From NCBI GenBank assembly GCA_041398745.1, contig JAWKUB010000003.1, positions 124,001-188,000 on the forward strand: a DNA stretch of 64,000 bases, written 5' to 3'. This DNA comes from JACKHO01 sp041398745. Its GTDB lineage: Bacteria > Planctomycetota > Planctomycetia > Planctomycetales > Planctomycetaceae. A model generated the notes under the pieces. It was not told the DNA's origin. It did not search any database and saw nothing but the letters and a program-made list of their open reading frames with translations. Below, piece after piece: positions 36,521 to 46,739 of the stretch. The translations under genes were made by a program, and so were the position numbers. Positions within the stretch are counted from its first letter, which is position 1; every line of letters begins with the position of its first letter.

Positions 36521-39500
36521 TTGCTGACTCCCGAACAATCACTGGAATTGCTGACGTCAGACACGCCATCCGATGCGGCGATGACTGATGTGCTTCGGCA
36601 AATTGGATTCGCGGATATCGCACGGGCCAGAACCCGTTTTCAGGCACTCTGCCGCAACGAGGACGAAGTCGGAGCCCTCACCGATATTCTGCCCAATTTG
36701 CTGTATGCCTGCCTGGAAGCCGCCGATGCAGAAGTCGCACTGACAAACCTCGAACGGTACGTCAGTGTCGTGCCAAATCGATTGGAACTCTTTCGGTTTC
36801 TGAACCTGTTTCCGCGTGGAATTGAAATCCTGGTGCGACTGTTTGTGGGGAGTCAGTACCTCACGGAACTCTTGCTGCGCAATCCACGGTATCTGGAGCA
36901 GTTGACGAATCATCGTCAACTGGCCGACTTCAAGAGTCGCGAGGACTTTCTGGAAGTGGGGAGTCAATGGCTTACCTGGGCGGCGCAGGCCTCGGAACGC
37001 CCCGACGAACTTAGGCGGTTTCAACAGTGGGAACTCCTTCGCATCGCCGCATGCGACACCTTTGGCCTCCTCGATTTCAAAACCGTCATCCTGCAGCTCT
37101 CATTGCTGGCCGATTCCATTGTGGAGCTAGCCCTCAGGGATGTTTTCGCACAGGCCGGGCTGGATCGTTCCCAGTTCGTTGTCCTGGCCTTTGGCAAATT
37201 GGGAGGAGAAGAACTCAACTACAGCTCCGATATCGATTTGGTCTTCCTGACGGACCGCGAATCGGAGAAGTACTGGGGTGCGGCGAGAAAACTCATCCGC
37301 GTATTGTCCGATGTCACTTCCCACGGCTTTTTGTATCGCGTCGACATGCGGCTCCGTCCGTGGGGAAAATCGGGGCCGCTGGTCACGACGGTCGAGGGAT
37401 ATATCGACTACTACAAACAACACGCCCAGTACTGGGAACGTCAGGCCTTACTGAAGGCCCGCCCCATTGCTGGAAACCTGGAACTGGGAAACAGTGCTCT
37501 ACGGCGATTACGGGAATCTGTCACACCAGTCGCTTCGGAAGAAGTGCGGCATTCCATCCGGGAAATGAAACGGGAAATTGAGCGTAAGCTCGAGTTGGAG
37601 GGCCGTACTTGGGGTGAAGTGAAAGGGGGCCCCGGAGGAATTCGTGATATCGAGTTTCTCACGCAATGGCTGCAGTTGCAGCATGGCTCGACGCATCCTC
37701 AGCTTCAAAGCGGCGCAACACTAGAGGCACTTTCCCGTCTGACCGAAGCGGAGTTTCTCCTTCCGGGCGAGTTTCGTCGGCTGAATGACTCTTACTATTT
37801 CCTCCGTACCGTCGAACACTCGCTCCAATTGATGCACAACCGTCAGGAGCATGCCATTCCCGAATCGCCGCGCGCGCAGGACTACTTGGCCCGACGCCTC
37901 GACTTCCCAGACGCCGCCTATTTCGTCGAACACTTTAACCGTCATACACGTGAAGTCCGCACAATCTTTCTTAGACATCTCGGCGATCCCATCGAACGAG
38001 GTGAAGTCGAAACCGAACTTGGAATAAAGGCTGATCACAACGCACCGCTGCCATCCACAACATGGCCGGACGATTTCTCACCGACGGGACTTCTGGAACG
38101 CCTGGCCGCAACCGGTTCCGTGCAATTCAAGTTCGCGAGTGATCTGGGTGACGACTCGCAACTGGTCGTTGCTGGTCATTATCACACGGGGGCACTGTCG
38201 GTACTGTGCGGCTTGCTCTATGCGAACGGCATGAGCATTGAGTCGGGACTGTTTTCGATTCGAAACGGCAAATCAGAAGAGGGGCAGGCATCTCACTTTC
38301 GCACGGAGAATGCACAGTTCATCGCGCAGCTCACAATTCGTCATGTCTCAGCCAGCTCCAATGACCAGTTTGAGGCTCAATTTGATGAGGAACTGCATCA
38401 GCATTTCCGCCCCGGCGGTGCGGGACTTTCCACTGACATGCGTAATGAACTGGTGAATCGTGTCGCTTACGCAGCGGTGGAAATGTCGACGCAGCGCGAG
38501 GCACTCCCCGTCGACATTGAGATCGATGAGGATTCCGAGGACGCGGCGACCGTCCTGCGCATCCAAAGTACGGACACTCCCGGGTTTCTTTACGAGCTCG
38601 CGAATGCACTGGAGACATTGGGGTTGCTTGTCATCGGACTGAAAGTGGCGACCATCGGCACGCAGGTACAGGACGAACTGCGTGTGGTCGACGTAAACGG
38701 GAAGAAGGTCACCTCGCGTCATGACTTGAAGCAACTGCGTGCCACCATTGTGCTCGTCCAGCATTTTATTCACGCGCTGCCTCTGGCCCCAAACCCCGCC
38801 GCGGCACTCACGCAGTTTCGGGAACTGCTCGAAGAGTTTTCCAAACGTCCCGACTGGCCAAACGACTTGGCACGCCTGGACAATTCGGAAGTTCTTCAGG
38901 CGCTCAGTCGTTTACTCGGCGGAAGCGAGTTTCTGTGGGATAACTTCCTCCGAATTCAACACAAGAACCTGTTCCCCGTCGTCACCGACGTCGATTTGCT
39001 GCAAACGCCCAAGTCTCGCGAGCAACTCACGGCGGAATTGAAAACTGAACTCGCCGCCGTACCTGCAGGTGAACATGTCAGGGTCCTCAACGAGTTTAAA
39101 GATCGCGAAATTCTGCGCATCGATTTGCGTCACGTGCTGGGACTGCAGCATCAGTTCGGCATGTTCTCGCGGGAACTCGCCAGCCTGGCCGAGACAATTG
39201 TCGAAGGGGCCTATGACATTGCATTTGCCGATGTCGCATCGAAATACGGAGAACCCAAAGTCACTGGCAAGCCGGCGCAGATGGCAATTTGTGCCCTGGG
39301 AAAATTTGGCGGCCTCGAACTCGGATTCGCCTCCGACATTGAATTGCTGTTCCTCTTCGATGGGACAGGTCGAACCAGTGGAAGAAAGCGGATCGACAAC
39401 GGTGAGTTCTTTAATCGCGTTGTCGAAACGTTTCGACGCACGATTGACTCGCGTAAGCGTCGGATTTTCGAAATCGATTTACGCCTGCGTCCTTACGGCA

Positions 39501-40165
39501 GTGCGGGCACGCTGGCAGTTCCGTTGAAGACCTTCATTCAGTACTACGCTGTCGACGGACCGGCTTGGCCATACGAAAGGCAGGCACTCGTCAAGTTACG
39601 TCCTGCATACGGTCCTGCGAAACTATGCGACAAGATTGTCGCGGCCCGTGATAAGTTTCTTTACACCGGGACGCCGTTTGACGTTTCCTCCATGCGGGCC
39701 ATGCGTGAGCGCCAATTGCGTCAACTCGTGAAACCCGATGTTTTCAATGTTAAACTCAGTCGCGGTGGACTGGTTGACTGCGAATATCTCGTGCAGGCAC
39801 TTCAAATAACGCACGGTCATCGCGACGAAAGCCTCAGGAGTACGAACACCCGCGAGGCCCTCAAGGCTTTGGCGGCCCACGGAGTCGTCACTCCCCCTGA
39901 GCGACTTGCACTGCGTGATGCATACCGGTTTCTCAGACGCGTCATCGATGCATTGCGCATGGTCCGTGGCGATGCCACCGACCTGGACATTCCGCCGAGC
40001 GACTCAGAACAGTTTCAATTCCTGGGCCGCCGCCTCGGCTACCACGACATCAACACTTTTCGCCACGACATTGAGACTCATGTGTCCAACGTCCGGCAAC
40101 TTTCAGAGATCCTGCTGGCACAAATACCGCAATCCCAGAATAGTCCCCCGGTCGGTGAATCCTGA
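36521..40165 (+). CDS. glnE: GlnE-type glutamine synthetase adenylyltransferase with GlnD-like tandem ACT insert
   Basis: 1,214 residues; ordinary GlnE has about 950. The first nucleotidyltransferase half has GKLGGEELNYSSDIDLVFLT (about 225-244) and RVDMRLRPWGKSGPL. The second has GKFGGLELGFASDIELLFLF (about 926-945), with D-x-E instead of D-x-D, and EIDLRLRPYGSAGTL. Between them (about 535-740) lie two ACT-like domains: HTGALSVLCGLLYANGMSIE and STDTPGFLYELANALETLGL, then KVATIGTQVQDELRVVDVNG, with the linker EALPVDIEIDED that GlnD also has between its ACT domains. GlnE adds or removes AMP on glutamine synthetase. The start is TTG at 36521; an ATG at 36581 is possible. Confidence 0.9.
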   Translation: MLTPEQSLELLTSDTPSDAAMTDVLRQIGFADIARARTRFQALCRNEDEVGALTDILPNLLYACLEAADAEVALTNLERYVSVVPNRLELFRFLNLFPRGIEILVRLFVGSQYLTELLLRNPRYLEQLTNHRQLADFKSREDFLEVGSQWLTWAAQASERPDELRRFQQWELLRIAACDTFGLLDFKTVILQLSLLADSIVELALRDVFAQAGLDRSQFVVLAFGKLGGEELNYSSDIDLVFLTDRESEKYWGAARKLIRVLSDVTSHGFLYRVDMRLRPWGKSGPLVTTVEGYIDYYKQHAQYWERQALLKARPIAGNLELGNSALRRLRESVTPVASEEVRHSIREMKREIERKLELEGRTWGEVKGGPGGIRDIEFLTQWLQLQHGSTHPQLQSGATLEALSRLTEAEFLLPGEFRRLNDSYYFLRTVEHSLQLMHNRQEHAIPESPRAQDYLARRLDFPDAAYFVEHFNRHTREVRTIFLRHLGDPIERGEVETELGIKADHNAPLPSTTWPDDFSPTGLLERLAATGSVQFKFASDLGDDSQLVVAGHYHTGALSVLCGLLYANGMSIESGLFSIRNGKSEEGQASHFRTENAQFIAQLTIRHVSASSNDQFEAQFDEELHQHFRPGGAGLSTDMRNELVNRVAYAAVEMSTQREALPVDIEIDEDSEDAATVLRIQSTDTPGFLYELANALETLGLLVIGLKVATIGTQVQDELRVVDVNGKKVTSRHDLKQLRATIVLVQHFIHALPLAPNPAAALTQFRELLEEFSKRPDWPNDLARLDNSEVLQALSRLLGGSEFLWDNFLRIQHKNLFPVVTDVDLLQTPKSREQLTAELKTELAAVPAGEHVRVLNEFKDREILRIDLRHVLGLQHQFGMFSRELASLAETIVEGAYDIAFADVASKYGEPKVTGKPAQMAICALGKFGGLELGFASDIELLFLFDGTGRTSGRKRIDNGEFFNRVVETFRRTIDSRKRRIFEIDLRLRPYGSAGTLAVPLKTFIQYYAVDGPAWPYERQALVKLRPAYGPAKLCDKIVAARDKFLYTGTPFDVSSMRAMRERQLRQLVKPDVFNVKLSRGGLVDCEYLVQALQITHGHRDESLRSTNTREALKALAAHGVVTPPERLALRDAYRFLRRVIDALRMVRGDATDLDIPPSDSEQFQFLGRRLGYHDINTFRHDIETHVSNVRQLSEILLAQIPQSQNSPPVGES

Positions 40166-40198
40166 TTCCAACGCGAGAATTTGGGCGTCACAATTGAA

Positions 40199-41530
40199 CT
40201 AAGTTTTCGGAGACCTGTGACGACGATGCTGACGAATCCCATGGACGGCCAGACCTGCCAAGAGAATTGCTAGTCCTGTAATCCAGATGTTGACAGGAAC
40301 ACAGAACGCCAGGGCGAAGCAGGCAATGAGTCCCAGCCAGGGAACAAACGCGGGGAAGAGTCGCTCGGACTTCTGCAGTTGCAAAGCGGCTGCATTGGTG
40401 ATGCCGTAGTAAATGAGAACGGTGAAGGCACTGAACGACCATGTGGTTTTCATGTCGCCAATGAGTGTCAGGGCGGCAATGGTTATGCCGACCAGCCATG
40501 TGGCAGCATGTGGTGACTTTGTCGTCTCGTCGACGCGCGAAAGCATGACCGGCAAGTCCTCCCGTCGCGCCATTGCCAGAACCATGCGGGACAATCCCAG
40601 CACCAAGTTCAGTTGGACGGCCAGCATGGCGGTAATGGCACCAACCGAGACACATTCGGCCACAAAGGGAATGTTGAGACGGTGGGCGATGTCGGCCAGA
40701 GTGAGTGCTGATTCCTTAGGTCCATTTGCTCCAACAACACCATGAGAGGCAGCGACAAACACCACAGCCACAGTTCCGTAGAGAAACATCGTCGAGAAAA
40801 GTGCGGTCACAATGGCTCGTGGAATGGTCACACGCGGATTTCGCACCTCTTCTGCCATGGTCGCTATACGGCCATAACCGGTGTACGCGACGAACATCAT
40901 GGCGGAGGCTGTGAGAAATTCGAATCCCGGCCAGTTCGACTCATCTGACGGCGCAAAGAACGGTGTCCAGGCACGACCTCCAGCCGTTGTCGCCGTTGGC
41001 AGTCCAGCCATAACAAACACCAGCAACGTGGCAAACGTGAAGCACACAATCGCGATGTTCCAGAAATTGGATTTGCGAATCCCTCCCGAAACCAGCCACG
41101 TCATCAGCAGCACGCAGACAACCGCAACCGGACGACCAAACATAGCGTAATCGAGTCCGCACCAGTCGAGTGCGTAGCGGGCAAATCCCAATGCCGCTGT
41201 CGCCGCCGAAGCAGACTTGGCGGCGAGAAACATCCAGCCGGCAACGGCTCCCATCCAGGGCTGCAGCCGACGGTAGCCGTATTCGTAGGCACCACCGCTG
41301 ACAGGATGATTCGCCGCAAGCTGGGCGCTACTCAATGCATTGAATGTCGCCACGAGACCGCCCACAACAACGGCGAGCACAACCGACGGACCGGTGAGTT
41401 GCGCCGCCAGTCCTAATCCGACGAAGGCGCCGGTTCCCACAATGGAGCCGAGCCCCATTACGGTCGCACCCACCACGCCGAGTTCGCGTTGAAGTGCCGT
41501 CTCGTTCGTCGAGGTAGCGGAGTTAGACAT
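40199..41530 (-). CDS. APC-family amino acid permease
   Basis: 443 residues from ATG 41530, with about 12 membrane helices. The family N-terminus reads LGVVGATVMGLGSIVGTGAF, and helix 3 contains HPVSGGAYEYGYRRLQPWMG; TASAMMFVAYTGYGRIATMA, then EEVRNPRVTIPRAI, is the conserved helix 6-7 region. These transporters import amino acids or related amines by cation symport or exchange; the substrate is not readable. The open frame continues to 41746, but it would run through a dispersed repeat (41581-41708) and gives no plausible sequence. It is convergent with glnE, 33 bp apart. Confidence 0.88.
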   Translation of the reverse strand: MSNSATSTNETALQRELGVVGATVMGLGSIVGTGAFVGLGLAAQLTGPSVVLAVVVGGLVATFNALSSAQLAANHPVSGGAYEYGYRRLQPWMGAVAGWMFLAAKSASAATAALGFARYALDWCGLDYAMFGRPVAVVCVLLMTWLVSGGIRKSNFWNIAIVCFTFATLLVFVMAGLPTATTAGGRAWTPFFAPSDESNWPGFEFLTASAMMFVAYTGYGRIATMAEEVRNPRVTIPRAIVTALFSTMFLYGTVAVVFVAASHGVVGANGPKESALTLADIAHRLNIPFVAECVSVGAITAMLAVQLNLVLGLSRMVLAMARREDLPVMLSRVDETTKSPHAATWLVGITIAALTLIGDMKTTWSFSAFTVLIYYGITNAAALQLQKSERLFPAFVPWLGLIACFALAFCVPVNIWITGLAILLAGLAVHGIRQHRRHRSPKT

Positions 41531-41580
41531 GAGAACTGTACAGACTTTCCAATTTGAGCATCCAACGACGTATTGTCGGT

Positions 41581-41708
41581 AGAGCAAGTTTGGAATTGGA
41601 ACACAGTCACTGTGTGAGCCGAAGGCCGTCAAGCCTCGGGCCATTTGGCTGGCCCGGCCGCTTACACGCCGCGGCTCACAACTGCATGCAAAATCAAGAA
41701 ATACCCTA
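41581..41708 (-). repeat. Dispersed 128-bp stop-codon-abutting repeat, copy 3
   Basis: In minus-strand orientation it begins exactly with the TAG stop of the DUF1501 gene (41708-41706). The core (41680-41613) is bounded by TGTGAGCCG and CGGCTCACA, and the right end has CCAATTCCAAACTTG. Its length is 128 bp. It lies between the DUF1501 gene and the start of the APC permease. Confidence 0.85.
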
Positions 41709-43166
41709 AGCCAGGATTTCCTCAACCACACGGGACGGCTCGGCACCGGTCAGCTTTTGGTCCAGCCCCTGGTATAGGAACGTCAGACGCTCATGGTCGA
41801 TGCCCAACTGGTTCAGAATGGTCGCATTCATGTCACGTATGTGGACGGGATTCTCCAGGATGTTGTAGCTGTGAATGTCGGTTTGTCCGAATTCGAATCC
41901 ACGCTTCACTCCGGCTCCGGCCAGCCACATCGTGAAGCAGCGGCCATGGTGGTCGCGACCGTGGTCCTCTGCGGTGAGATTCCCTTGCGAGTAAATCGTC
42001 CGACCGAATTCTCCCCCCCAGACGACGAGTGTGTCTTCAAACATCCCGCGCTGTTTGAGGTCTTGAATGAGTCCGGCACAGGCGTTGTCGATTGACTCGC
42101 ACTGGCCGCGGATGAGTTTCGGCAGACTCCCATGTTGATCCCACCCACGGTGGAAGAGTTGGATGAACGGTACTCCTCGTTCCGCCAGTCGTCGGGCGAT
42201 AATGCAGTTCCTCGCAAAAGTGCCGGGCTTCTCGGCATCCGGACCGTAGAGGTCCATGGTTTCTTTCGTCTCATCATTCAAATCCATGAGTCCCGGCACC
42301 GACATTTGCATGCGGAACGCCATTTCGTACTGCGACGTCCGGGTTAGCGTTTCGGGGTCCTGGAATTCGGCGTAAGTTTGCTCATTGAGTGCGCCAATCC
42401 GGTCGAGCATGCGGCGACGCATACTGCGATCAACCCCTTCCGGATTATTCAGGTAGAGCACGGGATCGTTCCCGGCCCGTAGTGCCACGCCTTGATGTTG
42501 TGACGGCAGGAATCCACTCCCCCACAGACGGGAGTACAACGCCTGCTTTTGGCCGGGGCCTTTGGAAATCATGACGATGTACGAAGGCAAATCTTTGTTG
42601 GGACTGCCGAGCCCGTAACTGATCCACGCCCCCATGCTCGCCTTGCCGGGTTGCTGGGCGCCTGTGTTGATAAACGTAATGGCCGGGTCGTGGTTAATGG
42701 CTTCAGTGTGTAGCGACTTCACAATGCAAATGTCGTCGACGATTTTCTTGGTGTGCGGCAGAATTTCACTGACCCAAGTGCCGTTTTGACCACACTGCTC
42801 GAATTCGAACATGGGAGCCACAATGGGGAATGACTTCTGACCGGAAGTCATGGTGGTAATGCGCTGTCCCTGACGCACAGAATCGGGCAATTCCTGTCCG
42901 TGAAACTCCCGGATTTCGGGATGGTAGTCGTACGTATCAATGTGGCTCGGACCACCGCACATAAACAGATAAATGACGCGTTTGGCCTTCGGGGCGAAAT
43001 GTGGGAGACCGGGCAAACCGCCCCGTTCTTCAGCAGAAAACGATTCAGCCTGAACCGCGTTTTTGCCGAGAAGCGACGCCAACGCAGCGGCCGCAAGGGG
43101 CTGAGACGCGCGGCCAAGAAACTGTCGACGATTCAAATTGTGCAGGTATTCAGAAATAGGATTCAT
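41706..43166 (-). CDS. DUF1501 family protein
   Basis: 486 residues from ATG 43166. A Tat-like start (NRRQFLGRASQPLAAAALAS) is followed by AKRVIYLFMCGGPSHIDTYD, CIVKSLHTEAINHDPAITFI and VWGGEFGRTIYSQGNLTAED, then GRDHHGRCFTMWLAGAGVK, all standard DUF1501 features. GGAG nine bases before the ATG supports this start over the frame beginning at 43208. It follows the PSD1/DUF1549 gene at 43209 by 42 bp and completes a second pair of this kind. Its stop codon is the first triplet of repeat copy 3. Confidence 0.92.
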   Translation of the reverse strand: MNPISEYLHNLNRRQFLGRASQPLAAAALASLLGKNAVQAESFSAEERGGLPGLPHFAPKAKRVIYLFMCGGPSHIDTYDYHPEIREFHGQELPDSVRQGQRITTMTSGQKSFPIVAPMFEFEQCGQNGTWVSEILPHTKKIVDDICIVKSLHTEAINHDPAITFINTGAQQPGKASMGAWISYGLGSPNKDLPSYIVMISKGPGQKQALYSRLWGSGFLPSQHQGVALRAGNDPVLYLNNPEGVDRSMRRRMLDRIGALNEQTYAEFQDPETLTRTSQYEMAFRMQMSVPGLMDLNDETKETMDLYGPDAEKPGTFARNCIIARRLAERGVPFIQLFHRGWDQHGSLPKLIRGQCESIDNACAGLIQDLKQRGMFEDTLVVWGGEFGRTIYSQGNLTAEDHGRDHHGRCFTMWLAGAGVKRGFEFGQTDIHSYNILENPVHIRDMNATILNQLGIDHERLTFLYQGLDQKLTGAEPSRVVEEILA

Positions 43167-43208
43167 ATTCGGGACTCCGTGGTGGAGAGTGATTTCAATG
43201 GGGGACAA

Positions 43209-46200
43209 TCAACCGCGTGTCAGCGTCTCATCCAGGTTAAGGATGATGCTGGTGATGATTGTCATGGCCGCGTGTTCACTGGCATCGAGTTTCTCATTGC
43301 GGGGAGAATCGCCGATGGAAAGGAACTGCGTCGCGAGTTCGGGATTGTTCTGGAAGACGGCAAGTTCAGCAGCGTATTCTTCTGTGAGTTGGGCGACGGC
43401 GCTTGCGTTGGGCGTAACGCCGGTGGCGATGCGGTAAGCCGTCACAATTTTTTCACTGATTGGCTGATCTGGCGCTTGTTCCATGACACGTTGTGCCATC
43501 GCGCGGGCGGCTTCCACAAACTGTGTGTCGTTTAAGGTAACCAGTGCCTGGAGCGGCGTGTTGGTGCGAGACCTGCGCAGCGTACATTTTTCGCGGGTTG
43601 GAGCGTCGAACAGTGTCATTGATGGTGCTGGAGCCGAGCGTTTCCAATACGTGTAGAGACTGCGACGATAAAGTTTTTCGCCGGCATCTGGCGTGAACCG
43701 AACATTGCCGGAGAGACTCACTTCATTCCACAGGCCAGGCGGCTGGTACGGCTTGACGCCTGGACCACCGACTTCAGGAACCAGCAGTCCACTGACGGCC
43801 AACGCGTTGTCACGCACGAATTCGGCCTGCAAGCGGAAGCGGGCTCCGCGAGCGTACAGGGCGTTCTCAGGATCACTTTCACGTGATTCTGGTGTTGCCG
43901 CTGCCGAACGGCGATACGTTGCGGACATGACCATTTGTTTCAAGCAGCGTTTGACATCCCAGCCGCTTTCAACGAAATCGACCGCCATCCAGTCGAGCAG
44001 ACGAGGATGCGTTGGCCAGTCCCCCTGTGCGCCGAAGTCTTCCTGGGTTTTGACAATGCCTTTGCCAAACAACATCGCCCAGTAGCGGTTCACTGCGACG
44101 CGGGCAGTCAAAGGATGATTCGGTTGCATCAACCATTGAGCCAGACCGAGCCGGTTTTCTGGAGTTCCTTCAGCAGGCTGAGGGAATATGGCGGGCACAC
44201 TGGGACGGAGTTCGGCATCCTTCTTCGGCGATGCATAGTTGCCACGGTCGAGGACGTACGTGGCGCGCATGTTCGGCACATCCTGCATGACCATGACGTT
44301 GACGAGCGGTTTGCCGAGTTCGGCAATGCGCGATTCCAGTCCGGCAACCTCTTTCACCAGCTTCTGATGCGGTTCGTCGATGGCCGTCAGATAGTGCTGT
44401 TTGAGCGTGGCCAATTCGTCGGGCGTTGCTTCAGCAGCAGGCTTCGCGAGCAGAGGTGCGATAGGATCGCTCCCGGCCAATGCCGCGACTTCGGCTCCAC
44501 TGAGAACGCGGGGATAAATCCGCACGTCATCAATCAACCCTTTGTAGGGAGAACCGGGATTGCGTCGGCCCAGATAAAATGGAACTGTGGTGCGAATGGT
44601 GTCACTCAAAGCATCCTGCTCAATATCCCAGGGTTTCTCTTCGCCGTTGATGTAGATTTTGACGCCCGCCGCTTTGCTTGATCCGTCATAGGTCACGAAG
44701 ACATGCTGCCACTGGTCGGCGACAAGCTTGTCTTTGGATCGCACTTTCACGGCATTCGAAGGCCACGTGTTAATGAGATGGACCTGAACTACGCCGCCGG
44801 CAATGTGTAAATCGAATCCCCGGTAGCTGTTGCCGTCGTCCATGCGTGCCAACGGGGCCCCAGTGGGCGCACCATTCGGCTTAATCCAGCATCCGTAGGA
44901 GAAGGAGTCGGTTCGCTCGAAGTCGGCCACATTTGCGAATTCGACGAAGTTCTGTCCGTTGCAGTCGAACGCGGCACCTGAGCGACCTTCTGCCGACCAG
45001 TTGGCAGGGCCATTCAGTTTGCCGGAACCGGGCTGTTCACCAACAACGTTGGCAACTTCTGTTCCCTGGCCTTCGTCCAGCGGAGCATGAAACGCTAGTC
45101 CGGCTGGCAACTGAGGTCCATCGGCTGCATTAGTACGAGCGGCGGTCAACCAGTTTTGAAACTCCGGTTCGCATTCAAGTTTGCGGGCTTCGACCTGCTG
45201 CTTCAGTTCGGCAACCTTCGGCTTCAGACTTTCTGCCTCGGCGAGTTTGGCGTCGTCATAGAGGTCGACAACGGGGGTTTGATTCCCATTGCGGGTCTGC
45301 ATCCCGGGATCGGAAGCCTGATTGAAATAGGCGAATAACTCGTAGTATTCCTGTTGTGTGAAGGGATCGTACTTGTGGTCATGGCATTGTCCGCATTCCA
45401 GGCTCATGCCGAGCCAGACCATCGAAAACGTCTTCACTCGATCAACCGCATACTCGACGCGGAACTCTTCTGCGATGGCACCACCTTCGTCGGTCGTGGC
45501 GTTGTTGCGGAGGAATCCCGTGGCCACCTTCTGTGATGTGGTTGCATCAGGAATTAGGTCGCCCGCCAGTTGTTCGATGGTGAATTGATCGAACGGCATG
45601 TTGTCGTTGTAAGCGTTGATGACCCAGTCGCGCCACGGCCACATATCTCGCGGCCCATCGGCGTGAAACACGCTGGTGTCACCATAGCGGGCGGCGTCCA
45701 TCCAGTTGGTTGCCATTCGTTCGCCGAAATGCTTCGAGGCTAGCAGGCGATCAACCACCTTTTCGTAGGCGTCTGGAGACTGGTCGTTCACGAACGCGTC
45801 GATTTCAGCCATGGTCGGCGGCAGGCCTGTCAAATCAAACGTGACTCGGCGAATAAGACGTTCGCGGTCGGCTTCGCCGTTGACCTTCAGGGGGCTTCCA
45901 TGCAGTCGATCCAGCACGAATGCGTCGATGGCATTCACGACCTGCCCTGCCGCAATCTCGGGAACCGGTGGCCGTTCTGGAGTGACAAAGGCCCAGTGTC
46001 CTTCCCATTTCGCTCCCTGCTCAATCCATTGCTGCAGCGTCTGCTTTTCTGCGGCAGTCAACTGCTTGGGTGACTTGGGTGGCGGCATTTGCAGTTCGGG
46101 ATCATCTGAGGCAATCCGGGACCAACCTTCGTTTTCGTCGAGGCTCTTCCCAAAGGCCTGTGCGATTCCCTCCTCGGTGTCGAGTCGCAAATCGGCCTCG

Positions 46201-46370
46201 CGGTGTGCACCGTCGGGGCCGTGGCAATGAAAACACTTGGCCGACAAAATGGGCCGCACGTCGCGATTAAAGCGAATGGCTGCCGTATCGTCCGCACCGT
46301 TGCTCGATGCACACAAAATGAAAAACAGGCCAAGGGCCAAACTGGCTGTTACCAACGAAAGTCTACGCAT
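43209..46370 (-). CDS. PSD1 / DUF1549 / LamG-like / DUF1553 protein
   Basis: 1,053 residues. The signal peptide (MRRLSLVTASLALGLFFILC) leads a PSD1 heme domain (CFHCHG). DUF1549 has RRVTFDLTGLPPTMAEIDAF and a second CxxCH, CGQCHDHKYDP. A concanavalin/LamG-like domain lies in the middle (SYGCWIKPNGAPTGAPLARM, then WQHVFVTYDG and GLIDDVRIYPRVLSGAEVAA), and DUF1553 follows to the end (VAVNRYWAMLFGKGIVKTQE). The LamG-like fold suggests glycan or ligand binding linked to the heme domains (inference). It leads the pair with the DUF1501 gene. Confidence 0.92.
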   Translation of the reverse strand: MRRLSLVTASLALGLFFILCASSNGADDTAAIRFNRDVRPILSAKCFHCHGPDGAHREADLRLDTEEGIAQAFGKSLDENEGWSRIASDDPELQMPPPKSPKQLTAAEKQTLQQWIEQGAKWEGHWAFVTPERPPVPEIAAGQVVNAIDAFVLDRLHGSPLKVNGEADRERLIRRVTFDLTGLPPTMAEIDAFVNDQSPDAYEKVVDRLLASKHFGERMATNWMDAARYGDTSVFHADGPRDMWPWRDWVINAYNDNMPFDQFTIEQLAGDLIPDATTSQKVATGFLRNNATTDEGGAIAEEFRVEYAVDRVKTFSMVWLGMSLECGQCHDHKYDPFTQQEYYELFAYFNQASDPGMQTRNGNQTPVVDLYDDAKLAEAESLKPKVAELKQQVEARKLECEPEFQNWLTAARTNAADGPQLPAGLAFHAPLDEGQGTEVANVVGEQPGSGKLNGPANWSAEGRSGAAFDCNGQNFVEFANVADFERTDSFSYGCWIKPNGAPTGAPLARMDDGNSYRGFDLHIAGGVVQVHLINTWPSNAVKVRSKDKLVADQWQHVFVTYDGSSKAAGVKIYINGEEKPWDIEQDALSDTIRTTVPFYLGRRNPGSPYKGLIDDVRIYPRVLSGAEVAALAGSDPIAPLLAKPAAEATPDELATLKQHYLTAIDEPHQKLVKEVAGLESRIAELGKPLVNVMVMQDVPNMRATYVLDRGNYASPKKDAELRPSVPAIFPQPAEGTPENRLGLAQWLMQPNHPLTARVAVNRYWAMLFGKGIVKTQEDFGAQGDWPTHPRLLDWMAVDFVESGWDVKRCLKQMVMSATYRRSAAATPESRESDPENALYARGARFRLQAEFVRDNALAVSGLLVPEVGGPGVKPYQPPGLWNEVSLSGNVRFTPDAGEKLYRRSLYTYWKRSAPAPSMTLFDAPTREKCTLRRSRTNTPLQALVTLNDTQFVEAARAMAQRVMEQAPDQPISEKIVTAYRIATGVTPNASAVAQLTEEYAAELAVFQNNPELATQFLSIGDSPRNEKLDASEHAAMTIITSIILNLDETLTRG

Positions 46371-46739
46371 AACTCAATTGCTGCCGAACTCGGATCAAAC
46401 AAGACGGGCGGATGGTCTTTTCCATCGACTCTCACTTATGATAATCAATGCGAGGTTGATCGTGACAGGCCACGTACACGGCAGTTGGCGAAGTATGAAT
46501 TTCTCCCTGTTTCAGGAGGTTGAATTGCAGGAACTCGAGTTCTCAGGTCATCTTTACGGCATCGGACAACGTTTCGATATTTCGCTCAACCCAATCACGA
46601 ATGAAATGGGAGCGGCAAGTCCCGAGTTTTTCCCAGATAATCCGTGACATCTCAATCCGTGCGACGCCATTCATTTTGGGACAGTTTGCTGGTCATCAAG
46701 TCTTACCGAATGCTCCCACATTGAGTCCTGAGGAAACCG
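46371..46739. other. Divergent intergenic stretch without a supported gene
   Basis: It lies between the minus-strand PSD1 gene and a plus-strand membrane protein and should hold both promoters. Open frames here have no recognisable family, signal peptide or ribosome site. A short GATGG/CCATC palindrome near 46411-46426 is the only structure I noticed. Confidence 0.4.

Noticed and set aside
41531..41746. Extended start of the APC permease
   Set aside because: The extension is translation of dispersed repeat copy 3 and gives no plausible N-terminus.
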